From [Clostridium] asparagiforme DSM 15981 (GTDB lineage: Bacteria; Bacillota; Clostridia; Lachnospirales; Lachnospiraceae): a stretch of 64,000 bases of DNA. The stretch spans positions 5,022,001-5,086,000 of the forward strand of contig CP102272.1 in NCBI GenBank assembly GCA_025149125.1, in the 5' to 3' direction. Below the pieces are notes generated by a model. It was not told the origin of the DNA, did no database searches, and was given only the letters and a program-made list of their open reading frames with translations. The position numbers and the translations under genes are program-made. Of this stretch, positions 23,900-33,234 are shown piece after piece (within the stretch, counting starts at the first letter, position 1; each line of letters starts with the position of its first letter).

Positions 23900-26800
23900 T
23901 TACCGATACAACACAAAATCCCCCATCTCCTGCATGAATCCCGCCCTTCGCAGCGCTTCCCCGGCCTCGCGTGGATACTCCTTCACTGTAATTCGCCTCT
24001 GTTCCGCGAACAGCGCGTTCTGCCGGTAATCCCGTACAAATTCAGTCAGAACTTCTTCCAGGCAGTCCGGCTCGTATACCCGCAGGATTTTCCCCTGGCG
24101 CTCCATTACCGCGGTCAGGCGGCCTGTGTTCAGCGCCACAGCGGTTCCGGGAATCGCCAGGAATCCCTGCTCCGCAGGCATTTCCAGGGCCTTGCCCCAC
24201 TGAACTGCCGGGTCGGTGCCGTTCAGCCACAGGATTTGTTTTGCCGGGTCCTTCAGGGCGGCGGTTATGCCGTCGTACTCTTCCCGGCGGATGAACTGGG
24301 CGCCCGACAGACCGGCCACAAAATATCCCCGGCGGATTCGCCCGGTGTACTCCCAGATTCGCAACAGTTCCAGGGCGCGTTTCCAGCTGAAGGGCTCCGA
24401 TGTTTGATGTTCCTGACGCTCTCCGCTTCCCCCGCACTCAGCTCCACCCGCCAGATACGGCGAGCCGCTGACCTCGGCCAGAGACTTTCGGAACGTCTCC
24501 CGGCACAGCAATCCATTTTCCGTGAAAAATGCTTCGAGCCACGCTTCCTCGCTCCACTGCTTCACCGGCCGAACCACGTCCCAGCGACCGGCGGACAGGG
24601 CCATGACCCGGGCGTTTACCCGCTGTCTGGCCGTGGCTTTTTTCACTTTTTCCCGGTTCTGCCACTGGCGCACCGGCACGAAGCTGTCCGCGCAGACCAG
24701 CCCTTTCTCCGCCAGGCGCAGCAGCACTTCCTGGGCGCTGTCCTCCTTCGGCACTCCGGTGAGAAATTTTAAGAAGCTGGCTCCCCGGCGCGCCAGTTCC
24801 CGGTACATGAGAAGTTCGTCGCCCTCCAGGCTCTCCGCGCCCTTTGGCAGCGGCGCATCCCAGTCAATGTCCTCATACCGGCAAAAGCAGAGATTTCCCT
24901 CCGGCGTCATCCGCCAGAAATAATCCCCCTCCGCCAGCAGCTTGTCCAGCATGGCCCCGCTGTAACGCCTGATCCGTCTGGGAAGCAGGACACTTTCCCA
25001 GTATTTTACAGGAAACATCCGTCCACAGTACAGAGACACGGTCTGCTTCAGCTGCTCCTCGGGCGGCCCGGCCGCAACTGCTCTGAGGGCCGCCAGGGCG
25101 GCGAAATGCTCCGACGGCTGGGTCGCGGTCTGAGTGCGCAGGCTGCGGATGTATCCCTCCCGGGCCCGCTCATAAAGCTTTCCGTGATAGTAAACTCCCC
25201 CGTCCTCCACCACGTCCCCGGAGGCGCAGAGCGCGTACAAAATCCGCTCGGAAACCCCCTCAGCCAGGAAATACCGCTCCTGAACCGCCCCCGCGGTCTG
25301 TCCGCCCCGGTAGTAGAGCAGCCGCCGCACAATATGCCGCCCGGCCTGCTCCCCCTCCCCCGCATTCCTCCCCGCCCCCAAAGCCGTCTCATACGCTTCC
25401 CGCTGCTCCGCCGCCACCCAGATTCCCGGTTCCAGGTAGCAGGCCAGGCCGCGTCTCGCCAGGTTGTCCAGCCATTCGGCGGGCACCTCCAACTCTCCGG
25501 CGGCCAGATCTCCTTCCATCATCAGCAGGGCGTGGAGCTGCTCCTCATTTTCCGGCAGCTTCCTGCGTTCCCATTTTTTGGATAATTCCTCGGCAGGCGG
25601 CTTCACCAGCTCCGCCCGCTTCAGCTCCTCGCTGACGGCGCGGCGTATTTTGGAGGTGGTGGGAGAATACTCATACATTTCCGCCGTCTCCACCTGCCAC
25701 TGGAAGGGCAGGGACATGGGCGAAGGAATGTCCACATGGATTTCGCGCACGGCGATCAAACCGGCGCGGATGTCGTTCAATATCTGAATGACGCTGTCGA
25801 TGTCCCACTGGTCCTCCAGGCATTCCCGCTTCGTCTCCCGGATCAGGGGATGGTCCGGCGTTTCGATCAGGGAGCTGAGCATCTCCGCGCTCCGCAGCCG
25901 CTGCATCCACAGGGGCTGCCGGCCCGCATGGCGCATCCCCATCATCAGGGCCCGGGCCGCGTTGTAGCGGAAGCTCATGGCAAACAGAGGCGTTTCCGGC
26001 AAAAGCGCCTCCAATACCGGGCGCACGCGCTCCGGGTCGATCTGATACAGCAAGCCCTCAGGCAGCTGTTCCTTTCCGTAGGGGTACAGAAGAAAGCCTT
26101 CTTCCTCGTCCACACAGCCCGCCTCCATCCCCGTCATGGTTACGGCGGCCCGCTGTACCAGAAGCGACAGGGGCGCGTTGACCCGCCGCCCGAACAGTGC
26201 GTGGATCATCACCTGGTGGCTGCCCGTGCTGTCCCTAAAATGCTCCACGATAATGGTCCTGTCGTCCGGCAGGCCGCCCGTGGCCTGAATCTGCCGCCTG
26301 ATAAACCCGGCCGCATGCTCTGCGGCGGCCTCGTCCAGCCCCAGGGCCCCCAGCTGTTCCGGCAGCTTCCCCTCCGACAAAGCCCGCTCCAGTTCCCGCA
26401 AAATTTTTCCAAAGGCCAGGCTGGTCCGCAGGGAACGTCCCTTGGTCTCCCCCTTCCAGAAGGGCAGTCTGGCCCCCTCCGCCGGAGCCTGGGTGACGAT
26501 CACCGAGTCCTTGTCCTGGCGCACAATCCGCCAGCCGAAGGAGCCCAGCATGAACTTGTCCCCGATCTGGGACTCGTAGACGAATTCCTCGTCCAGCTCC
26601 CCCAGGGTAACCCCGTCCTCGGTTTTGGCCACGTAAAGGCCTTTGTCCGGTATGGTGCCGCCCGCCGCCGTGGCCAGCATGCGGCTGTAGTTGTCCCCGG
26701 CCACCAGACCGTGAATCCGGTCGTACAGCACCCGGGGCCGCACGGGGATTTCCCGGTCGTGCTCATAGTCCCCGGCCAGCATTTCCAGCGTCTGCCGCAC

Positions 26801-28114
26801 GTCCTCCCCGGTCACGTCCCGGAAGGAGTAAGCCCGCTTAAGGATTTCCAGCACATCTTCCACGCTGTATCCCTCCCCTGCGGCCATGGACACCAGGTGC
26901 TGGGCCAGCACATCCAGGCACATCCTGGGCGGCCGGGCCTGTTCCACGCCCCCCAGTCTGGCCACCTGGGCGGTCATGCCGCAATATACGGTCTCTGAGG
27001 CGGTACGCGGATACATGAGCATTTCGCTGACCCGCCCCGGATTGTGTCCGGCCCGGCCCAGCCGCTGCATGGTGCTGGAAATGGTTCTGGGGCAGCCCAC
27101 CTGCAGCACCCGCTCCACGTCGCCCACGTCGATGCCAAGCTCCATGGATGAGGTGGCGCACAGCAGGCGGAGCCGCCCTTCCCGCAGGTCCTGCTCCGCC
27201 ACTGCCCGCTGCTCCTTGGAAAGGCTGCCGTGGTGGACCCGGGCGAAGCCGTCCCCTCCCAGCAGATTTACATAGTACGCCAGCTTTTCCGCATAGCGGC
27301 GTCCCTCGGAAAATGCAATCACGCTCCGGCATTCCAGACATTGCCGGTACACCGCCATTCCCAGTTCTTCCCAGACCGGGTCCTTTCTCCGCCCCACCGC
27401 GGGCGCGGTGCCGATGACCTGAATCCTGACCTGTTTTTTCATGGCTGGGGCGCAAATCTGCACCGGCTCAGGGGACAGGTACGCAGCCGCCAGCTCCAGG
27501 GGTTCAATGGTGGCGGACAGGCCGATGCGCTGTAAATTTCTGCCGCAGAGCTGGTCCAGTCTGGCCACGGAGAGCATCAGGTGCGCTCCCCGTTTGGTGT
27601 CGATGAGGGCGTGGAGCTCGTCGATGATCAGCGCCCGGGCCGTTTTCAGCACAGACCGTCCATTTTTGGATGTCAGCATGAGAAACAGGGACTCCGGGGT
27701 GGTGATCAGGATGTGGGGCGGATGCTTGATCATCCTCTGCCGGTCCTTCTGGGGCGTGTCCCCGGTGCGGATTCCCACCTGGATCTCCTCCTGCCCCTCC
27801 TCCCGCGGGATGCCAAGGAGCGGCCGCCGCAGGTTCTCCCGGATATCCCCGGCCAGGGATTTGAGGGGGGAAATATAGATCAGATACAGTTCCTCCTTAA
27901 GCTCCCTCTCCCTGGCCAGGGCGTTTAACCGGTCGATAAAAATCAAGAATGCGGACAGAGTCTTTCCGGTTCCCGTCGGCGCGCTGACCAGGGCCGGTTT
28001 CCCGGCCGCAATGGCGGGCCAGGCCGCTTTCTGCACATCCGTTGGCTCTCCGAATGTATTTGTAAACCACTCCGCCGTTGCGGGTGAAAAAAGTTTCAGT
28101 ACGTCCTGCTGCAT
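23900..28114 (-). CDS. Lhr-family DEAD/DEAH-box DNA helicase
   Basis: A 1404-residue large helicase-related protein. Superfamily 2 motifs run in order: Q-region 'EPTDVQKAAWPAIAAGKP', Walker A 'SAPTGTGKTLSAF', 'YISPLKSLAGDIRENLRRPL', DEAH-type 'LIIDELHALIDTKRGAHL' (an Lhr signature), 'RIGLSATIEPLELAA' and 'RTISSTMQRLGRAGHNPG' (motif VI). The N-terminal helicase core plus winged helix is about 850 residues, and the rest matches the long bacterial form, in which the C-terminal region has winged-helix-like units; Escherichia coli Lhr has reported uracil-related repair activity there. I start at ATG 28114 since GGAGG lies five bases upstream, although ATG 28126 is possible. A role in repair of damaged or stalled DNA is likely. 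Its own terminator follows. Confidence 0.9.
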   Translation of the reverse strand: MQQDVLKLFSPATAEWFTNTFGEPTDVQKAAWPAIAAGKPALVSAPTGTGKTLSAFLIFIDRLNALARERELKEELYLIYISPLKSLAGDIRENLRRPLLGIPREEGQEEIQVGIRTGDTPQKDRQRMIKHPPHILITTPESLFLMLTSKNGRSVLKTARALIIDELHALIDTKRGAHLMLSVARLDQLCGRNLQRIGLSATIEPLELAAAYLSPEPVQICAPAMKKQVRIQVIGTAPAVGRRKDPVWEELGMAVYRQCLECRSVIAFSEGRRYAEKLAYYVNLLGGDGFARVHHGSLSKEQRAVAEQDLREGRLRLLCATSSMELGIDVGDVERVLQVGCPRTISSTMQRLGRAGHNPGRVSEMLMYPRTASETVYCGMTAQVARLGGVEQARPPRMCLDVLAQHLVSMAAGEGYSVEDVLEILKRAYSFRDVTGEDVRQTLEMLAGDYEHDREIPVRPRVLYDRIHGLVAGDNYSRMLATAAGGTIPDKGLYVAKTEDGVTLGELDEEFVYESQIGDKFMLGSFGWRIVRQDKDSVIVTQAPAEGARLPFWKGETKGRSLRTSLAFGKILRELERALSEGKLPEQLGALGLDEAAAEHAAGFIRRQIQATGGLPDDRTIIVEHFRDSTGSHQVMIHALFGRRVNAPLSLLVQRAAVTMTGMEAGCVDEEEGFLLYPYGKEQLPEGLLYQIDPERVRPVLEALLPETPLFAMSFRYNAARALMMGMRHAGRQPLWMQRLRSAEMLSSLIETPDHPLIRETKRECLEDQWDIDSVIQILNDIRAGLIAVREIHVDIPSPMSLPFQWQVETAEMYEYSPTTSKIRRAVSEELKRAELVKPPAEELSKKWERRKLPENEEQLHALLMMEGDLAAGELEVPAEWLDNLARRGLACYLEPGIWVAAEQREAYETALGAGRNAGEGEQAGRHIVRRLLYYRGGQTAGAVQERYFLAEGVSERILYALCASGDVVEDGGVYYHGKLYERAREGYIRSLRTQTATQPSEHFAALAALRAVAAGPPEEQLKQTVSLYCGRMFPVKYWESVLLPRRIRRYSGAMLDKLLAEGDYFWRMTPEGNLCFCRYEDIDWDAPLPKGAESLEGDELLMYRELARRGASFLKFLTGVPKEDSAQEVLLRLAEKGLVCADSFVPVRQWQNREKVKKATARQRVNARVMALSAGRWDVVRPVKQWSEEAWLEAFFTENGLLCRETFRKSLAEVSGSPYLAGGAECGGSGERQEHQTSEPFSWKRALELLRIWEYTGRIRRGYFVAGLSGAQFIRREEYDGITAALKDPAKQILWLNGTDPAVQWGKALEMPAEQGFLAIPGTAVALNTGRLTAVMERQGKILRVYEPDCLEEVLTEFVRDYRQNALFAEQRRITVKEYPREAGEALRRAGFMQEMGDFVLYR

Positions 28115-28257
28115 ATCCGCCTCCATCTCATGACACGACAGCGGAATTTTCACGAGTAAATTCCGCCTTTACATTCCATTTTATCCCAAATATCAGGAAG
28201 AACACAGGCTTTGGACGGGATTCCGGGAAATCACAGTGGGGAATTCCTCCAGATTTA

Positions 28258-29109
28258 TCATTCACAAAACGCCATCACCGCCTGCACGTAAAATTCGCTC
28301 CAGCCCTGCCCGTACTTCTCATCCATCTTCCGCACCGCCTCGCCGCCCGCAAGCAGGCCGTCCGCCTCCTCCAGCAGAAGCGGCTTCACCTGTTCCATCC
28401 CGGAGGTGTCTAACAGCACTGCCTCCAACTCTTTCATGGCCTGCTGCGCCGGCCCTCCGCCGGCGGGACAATTTTGCAGGCGCAGGCGGTTGAGTTTTTC
28501 GTACATATTCAAAATCCGCTGGGCGTTCTCCATCATGACCCTCGGGTCCGGCGCCTCGTACATCCGCGCCAGCGCCCGCTCCTTGCTGCCGTACCACTCC
28601 ACCAGCTTCTGCAAAAACCGGCGGTTCTCCGGCTTCTCAAAGTTCCTGATCCCCATTTCCCGGAACGCTTCCAGGCTTCCGTACCGATTTGTCAGCCTGT
28701 CGCGCTGCTGTTCATCCAGCTCCGATATCATATTCTGTAAAATGCCCTCGATCTCCGACTGATCGAATACTGTGAAATCCAGCTTGTCGTCCCCGGCGAG
28801 AATCACGTCAATGCTGGTTATCAGGCGTTCCAGGCGCATTTTCTTGAGCTCCAAAAGGCGCTTCTGCTGACGCAGCGCCGCCTTCCGGTCATATTCCGGA
28901 CTCTCTAAAACCGTCCGGATCTCGCCAAGGGGCATGCCGAACTCCCGAAAATACAGAATCTGCCGCAGTTTTTCCAGCGCCCCGTCATCGTAGAGCCGGT
29001 ATCCCGCCTCGCTGTGCGCCGTGGGCTTTAACAGCCCGATCCGGTCATACCAGTGGAGCGCGCGCGGGCTGACGCCGGTCAGCTCCGAGACTTCCTTTAC
29101 TGTTTTCAT
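28258..29109 (-). CDS. MerR-family regulator with TipAS-like domain
   Basis: A 283-residue activator. The N-terminal 70 residues are the MerR winged helix: 'VKEVSELTGVSPRALHWYDR', 'IGLLKPTAHSEAGYRLYDD' and 'LEKLRQILYFREFGMPLGEI'. A coiled coil follows (about 75-110: 'ALRQQKRLLELKKMRLERLI'). The C-terminal part, with 'FREMGIRNFEKPENRRFLQ', resembles the TipAS fold that traps thiopeptide-like or other hydrophobic drugs. The promoter found upstream has the 19-bp spacer typical of MerR-activated genes, so it likely controls itself and possibly the adjacent gene. GGGAGG precedes the ATG. The ligand is unknown, and no efflux pump lies next to it. Confidence 0.88.
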   Translation of the reverse strand: MKTVKEVSELTGVSPRALHWYDRIGLLKPTAHSEAGYRLYDDGALEKLRQILYFREFGMPLGEIRTVLESPEYDRKAALRQQKRLLELKKMRLERLITSIDVILAGDDKLDFTVFDQSEIEGILQNMISELDEQQRDRLTNRYGSLEAFREMGIRNFEKPENRRFLQKLVEWYGSKERALARMYEAPDPRVMMENAQRILNMYEKLNRLRLQNCPAGGGPAQQAMKELEAVLLDTSGMEQVKPLLLEEADGLLAGGEAVRKMDEKYGQGWSEFYVQAVMAFCE

Positions 29110-29139
29110 TAAAATCGCCTCCCGTTTTTTGATGACTCC

Positions 29140-29170
29140 ACTATAAGCTATGACGTTGCGTAAGAGTCAA
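29140..29170 (-). promoter_or_regulatory. MerR-type promoter with 19-bp spacer
   Basis: Minus-strand -35 TTGACT (29165-29170) and -10 TATAGT (29140-29145) are 19 bp apart, the overlong spacing that MerR proteins correct by twisting DNA. GACTC (29133-29137 on the plus strand) and GAGTC (29164-29168) frame it as an imperfect dyad. It drives the merR-type gene, so positive autoregulation is inferred. Confidence 0.8.
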
Positions 29171-29203
29171 GCCGTTTTCCGGGACGCCGCCTGGCTCCAC
29201 CCG

Positions 29204-29749
29204 CTACCGCTCCCCATTTCTGCGAAGCCACGCCTCATAAGCCGCCGACTGGTCCGGCGCAGCCTCCGCCTCGTTATATCGCTCCAAATCCATGCTGTCC
29301 GGAAACGCCGCCGCAAATCCACGCACCGCCTCCTGATCCCGGCTGATCAGAATGGTGCAGGCATTATCCCAGGCCACGATCTCCATTTGGGCCAGCGGAT
29401 GCTGAATTGAGACGGGATTTTCCCAGAATCCCGGATTGCCGTCCGCCCAGGGCAGGTCATATTCCAGCGCTTCTTCCAGCGTCACCGACCGGTCAAAACC
29501 GGAAAAAACGCCCCAGCTCCACTGCGCATCCACCTGCCCGGCCAGCCCCGTAAGCGTCCCGCCGTCGATCCAGGCGTACCGCTCCCGCAGGTTCCGGCGG
29601 TTCAGCCGGACATGCTCCTCCAGAGAAAATCCACCCTCAAAATCCGTAACCAGCCAATTATACTGCTTCTGCCGCTGCCCAACCGCCTGAAACAGCGGCC
29701 CAAGGAAGGTGTAGAAACGTCCCCCTCCGGTCAATATTCTGCCGTACAT
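29204..29749 (-). CDS. Hypothetical protein, perhaps DUF2691-like
   Basis: A 181-residue soluble, acidic protein. It contains 'GPLFQAVGQRQKQYNWLVTD' near the N-terminus, 'DAQWSWGVFSGFDRSVTLEE' in the middle and 'NPVSIQHPLAQMEIVAWDNA' towards the end, a tryptophan-rich layout without membrane segments. It reminds me of DUF2691 proteins, but I am not sure. I chose ATG 29749 because GGGAGG lies eight bases upstream; ATG 29755 is only two bases from it. It lies just upstream of the MerR-type gene on the same strand, and the MerR promoter lies between the two, so they are probably separate transcripts. No function can be given. Confidence 0.7.
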   Translation of the reverse strand: MYGRILTGGGRFYTFLGPLFQAVGQRQKQYNWLVTDFEGGFSLEEHVRLNRRNLRERYAWIDGGTLTGLAGQVDAQWSWGVFSGFDRSVTLEEALEYDLPWADGNPGFWENPVSIQHPLAQMEIVAWDNACTILISRDQEAVRGFAAAFPDSMDLERYNEAEAAPDQSAAYEAWLRRNGER

Positions 29750-29841
29750 CTCCATTTCCTCCCATCTACCGCCGCTCTGCGGGCCTCCCCAATAAAATCC
29801 GGTTTTGTCTGTATTCTACCACGAACCGCCCGCCTTCTCCA

Positions 29842-29882
29842 CAAAAATCGGGCCGGATCATGAATGATTCACAACCCGGCCC
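29842..29882 (-). terminator. Terminator after the recQ unit
   Basis: A GGGCCGG/CCGGCCC stem (29850-29856 with 29876-29882), with inner self-complementary bases GAATGATTC, is followed by GATTTTTG on the minus strand. It would stop transcripts arriving from recQ, the small gene at 30176 and the remnant at 29904. Confidence 0.7.
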
Positions 29883-29903
29883 CGTCCATTTCCCCCCGAT
29901 CCG

Positions 29904-30128
29904 CTACAACCTCTCAATAAACGCCGCCACCCTCGTCTCAATCTGCCCGCAGTCCGCGGTGGAATAATCCGCCTCCGTTCTGGGGATCTCCATTGTCTCC
30001 GCCTGTCCGATAAAGAATCCGGAAAAGACAAGGCAGATTCTCCTGTTCCCACTGGAAAATCTGCCCACAAGCGCATCTTTTATATTGTCTGCGGCAAGCG
30101 CCGGATATGAAAGCCCTGTGTCCGGCAA
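29904..30128 (-). pseudogene. Possible gene remnant downstream of recQ
   Basis: An open frame on the minus strand reads 'LPDTGLSYPALAADNIKDAL' and continues 'RICLVFSGFFIGQAETMEIP' to a stop at 29904. The frame is open back to a stop near 30195 but holds no ATG or GTG with a ribosome site; the only start in it is a TTG at 30128 without one. Its protein-like composition and a terminator 22 bp after its stop suggest the 3' end of a gene that lost its start. I do not recognise the family, and chance is not excluded. Confidence 0.35.
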
Positions 30129-30175
30129 TTCATGAAGTTTGTGCAGCGGTATTACGGCGCGGGGCGGACAGCCCT

Positions 30176-30406
30176 TTAGGGAGCCAGCCCACCGGGATCA
30201 TCGCGATGGATCTGCTGCTTTAAAAGCCGTTCAATCTCCTGCCGGGTGGTGGAAACCTCAGAGTCAAACAGAGGGAATTCCAGATTGACCTTTTTATCTT
30301 CCGACAGGATGTGGATTCTTGGAACTCCCTCACGGTTTTTCCTCACAAACCAATAATAAACCGCGCCATTGTATTCCATCCTGCGCTTTCCCTTTTTGGA
30401 TATCAT
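30176..30406 (-). CDS. Small hypothetical protein after RecQ
   Basis: A 76-residue basic protein starting 'MISKKGKRRMEYNGAVYYWF' and continuing 'VPRIHILSEDKKVNLEFPLF', then a helical end 'RQEIERLLKQQIHRDD'. The pattern suggests a small beta-sheet followed by a helix. No known family is recognised. GGAGGTG lies within the final codons of recQ and six bases before ATG 30406, and the start comes five bases after the recQ stop, so translation is probably coupled. Co-transcription with recQ hints at a helper role but nothing in the sequence proves it. Confidence 0.7.
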   Translation of the reverse strand: MISKKGKRRMEYNGAVYYWFVRKNREGVPRIHILSEDKKVNLEFPLFDSEVSTTRQEIERLLKQQIHRDDPGGLAP

Positions 30407-30411
30407 ATCTC

Positions 30412-33003
30412 TCACACCTCCAGCAGCCACTCCACAATCCCCCGCTGGGCCTTTTCCGTGTAATAAAACACGTCGTACTCGTTTCCCTTCTCGCTCAGCC
30501 GCTTCTCCGCCACGATGCCGAAGGATTCCCCGGCCCCGGTCAGCTTTTTGCGCTTCATTCCACCGATAAACTGTTCTTCAAAATAACCGTCCGCGTTCAG
30601 CTTCTCCTCCACGGATTTGATGGTCAGCCGCTTCATGGCGTCCTCGTCGCGCAGGTCGTTGATCTGCCCCACAAAGTCGCTTAAGGTGGCCTGCTCCGAA
30701 AAATGGATCTGCTCCGCCAACTCCCGGGTCATGGCGAACTCTACCTTGGCGGTTTTGCTCTTTTTCTTCTTAGCCTGGGAGGGGGAGGCGGGCGGCTCCT
30801 CGCGCCGCACAGTGCCCGCTTGCCCGGGGCTGGGCGGCTCCGTGGCCGCGCTCTCCCAGGCCGACATGGCGTCGTCTATGGTCCAGTCGCCGTATTCGTC
30901 GCTGTCGCTGGAAAAGTAAAGGTCGTCCGGCTCATAATAGGATTCGTCAGGCAGACCGCCGTCCTCATACCCCAGGCCGTCAGCTGAATCGAAGCTCCGG
31001 CAGGCCCCGGCCCGCCAGACGCTTTCCTCCCGTCCTCTATCCTTACGCTCCTCCCCATGCCGGGCCTCAGCCGTCCGCCTCTCAGTTCCGCCGCTTAACT
31101 CCGCCGCAAACCCCCTGTCCGCGTCCATGGCCGCTCCCGTCTCCTTCCGCTCCCCCATGCTTTCCTTCTCAACCTTCACGCACTCCAAAAACCGCTCCCC
31201 ATACTTGTCGTACTTAAAGGCGCCCACGCCGGACACCTCCAGCATCTCCGCCTTCGTCCCGGGCTTTAGAATACACATATGGGTCAGCGTCTTGTCCGAG
31301 AATACGATATAGGGCGGAACCTTCTCCTCCCGGGCGATCTCGGCCCGCAGAGCCCGCAGCTTCTCGAACAAGGTCTCCTCGGCCTGGGTGAACTCCGCTC
31401 CGGCCACCGGGCCTCTGCGGCCCTTCTTCTCCTTTTTCACCTTGGCCGGGTGGTCCTGCTCCCTGGCCATCTTCATGAGAACCTGTTCCTCCCCGCGCAG
31501 CACCTCCCCGGATTTCTCCGTCAATTTCACGATGGCGTACTCGTCGTTGGTGGAGGAGAGATAGCCGTTTAACAGCAGGTAATTGACCACCTGGCGCAGC
31601 TTGTAGGCGGGCACCTTGGCCAGCTCCCCGTAGTACGGATTCCCGTCCATGCGGTAATTGCGGATCTTGGCCGTGTTGGCCCCGTGCACCGTGTCCATGA
31701 TCACGTTCACGCCGTAGCGCTGACGGCTGCTCTCCACGCAGCCGATCAGCCCCCTGGCGATCTCCGTCACGTCCACCTCCTCAAACTGGCTCAGGCAGTT
31801 TCCGCAGTTGCCGCAGTAATTCCCGCCGTACTCTCCGAAATACCGCAGGATATAGTCCCGCAGGCACTCGTTTGTGAAACAGTAAAAGGTCATTTTCTTC
31901 AAACGCTCCCGGTCCCGCTCCATGACGATCTGCTTGGTCACCGGGTCCAGCTCCCGGTTGTCCTGGTTGTACTCGATAAAGGTCTGGTTGGTCACCACGT
32001 CCTGGCCGCCGTAGAGCAGAATACACTCCGCCGGCTCCCCGTCCCGCCCGGCGCGGCCCGCCTCCTGGTAATAGCTCTCCATGTTCTTCGGCATGTTGTA
32101 ATGCACCACGAACCGCACGTTGGACTTGTCGATGCCCATTCCGAAGGCGTTGGTGGCCACCATCACCGGGCTGCGGTCGTAGATAAAATCGTCCTGGTTG
32201 GTCCGGCGCTCGGCGTCACTGAGGCCCGCATGGTAGCGGGTGGCGGGAAAACCCTCCTTAATCAGGCGCATGCACACCTCCTCCACGTTCTTGCGGGTCA
32301 GACAGTAAATAATGCCGCTCTCCCCCCTGTGCCGCTCCAGGTAATTCAGCAGCGTAGCGTACTTGTCCTTAGGCGACATCACCCCGAAATACAGGTTGGG
32401 CCGGTCAAAGCCCGTGGACGCCACCGCCGGGTCCCGCAGCATCAGGATATCGATGATATCGTCCCGCACCTCTTTTGTAGCCGTAGCCGTAAAGGCGCTG
32501 ACCACCGGCCGCACCGGCAGCCGTTCGATGAATTCCACAATCTTTAAGTAGCTTGGCCGGAAATCCTGGCCCCACTGGGACACGCAGTGAGCCTCGTCCA
32601 CCGCCACCATGGCGATCTTGGCGTGGAGGGCAAAATCCAGGAATGCGTCCGTGGAAAGGCGCTCCGGAGCCACGTAGATAATGGGATAACGTCCCGCCCG
32701 CGCGAATTCCAGCGCTTTAAAATACTGGGCGGAGCTCAGGGAGCTGTTCAAGTAGGCGGCGTGGATACCCGCCTGGTTCAGCGCGCCCACCTGGTCCTTC
32801 ATCAGAGAGATGAGGGGCGAAATAACCAGAGTGATTCCGTCCATCATCAGGGCCGGCACCTGGTAGCAGATCGACTTGCCCGCGCCCGTGGGCATGACCC
32901 CTAACGTATCCCTCCCCGCCAGAATGCTGTCGATGAGCATCTCCTGACCCTGGCGGAACGCGTCATAGCCAAAATATTGTTTTAGTACCTCATACTTATC
33001 CAT
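30412..33003 (-). CDS. recQ: RecQ-family DNA helicase with C-terminal extension
   Basis: An 863-residue 3'-5' helicase. The core has 'FRQGQEMLIDSILAGRDTLG', Walker A 'VMPTGAGKSICYQVPA', the DEAH box 'VAVDEAHCVSQWGQDFRPSY', 'SAFTATATKEVRDDI' and motif VI 'YYQEAGRAGRDGEPAECIL'. The RecQ zinc site is 'CLRDYILRYFGEYGGNYCGN' followed by CGNC, then an RQC winged helix. An HRDC-like region lies around residues 520-595 ('LFEKLRALRAEIAREEKVPP'). Residues 600-750 are unusual: charged, then acidic and disordered ('YYEPDDLYFSSDSDEYGDW'). The last 110 residues form a separate domain ('LAEQIHFSEQATLSDFVGQI', then 'MKRLTIKSVEEKLNADGYFE'). I use ATG 33003; an upstream TTG abuts the ribosome site. Confidence 0.92.
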   Translation of the reverse strand: MDKYEVLKQYFGYDAFRQGQEMLIDSILAGRDTLGVMPTGAGKSICYQVPALMMDGITLVISPLISLMKDQVGALNQAGIHAAYLNSSLSSAQYFKALEFARAGRYPIIYVAPERLSTDAFLDFALHAKIAMVAVDEAHCVSQWGQDFRPSYLKIVEFIERLPVRPVVSAFTATATKEVRDDIIDILMLRDPAVASTGFDRPNLYFGVMSPKDKYATLLNYLERHRGESGIIYCLTRKNVEEVCMRLIKEGFPATRYHAGLSDAERRTNQDDFIYDRSPVMVATNAFGMGIDKSNVRFVVHYNMPKNMESYYQEAGRAGRDGEPAECILLYGGQDVVTNQTFIEYNQDNRELDPVTKQIVMERDRERLKKMTFYCFTNECLRDYILRYFGEYGGNYCGNCGNCLSQFEEVDVTEIARGLIGCVESSRQRYGVNVIMDTVHGANTAKIRNYRMDGNPYYGELAKVPAYKLRQVVNYLLLNGYLSSTNDEYAIVKLTEKSGEVLRGEEQVLMKMAREQDHPAKVKKEKKGRRGPVAGAEFTQAEETLFEKLRALRAEIAREEKVPPYIVFSDKTLTHMCILKPGTKAEMLEVSGVGAFKYDKYGERFLECVKVEKESMGERKETGAAMDADRGFAAELSGGTERRTAEARHGEERKDRGREESVWRAGACRSFDSADGLGYEDGGLPDESYYEPDDLYFSSDSDEYGDWTIDDAMSAWESAATEPPSPGQAGTVRREEPPASPSQAKKKKSKTAKVEFAMTRELAEQIHFSEQATLSDFVGQINDLRDEDAMKRLTIKSVEEKLNADGYFEEQFIGGMKRKKLTGAGESFGIVAEKRLSEKGNEYDVFYYTEKAQRGIVEWLLEV

Positions 33004-33234
33004 GCGTAAACACAAACTCCTTCCCGTCTCTCTCCCTGCTCTGGCCCTGTTTTATCTCATTTCCCGGGGGTTTTAAAAGATTTCTCGAACACGACGATGG
33101 AACCGGCTGAAACCGCCCGCCAGAACGGCGGACCAGAAATAATATGATCCAGTATAACAAACCCTGGATGAAAAGGCAAGCCCAAAAGCAATGAGCCGCA
33201 GGCTGCGCCAGCGGCCCCTTCCATTCAGACCAAA

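Noticed and set aside
25736..26998. 420-codon plus-strand frame opposite the Lhr-type helicase
   Set aside because: Antisense shadow of a large, motif-complete gene, without its own ribosome site or known motifs.
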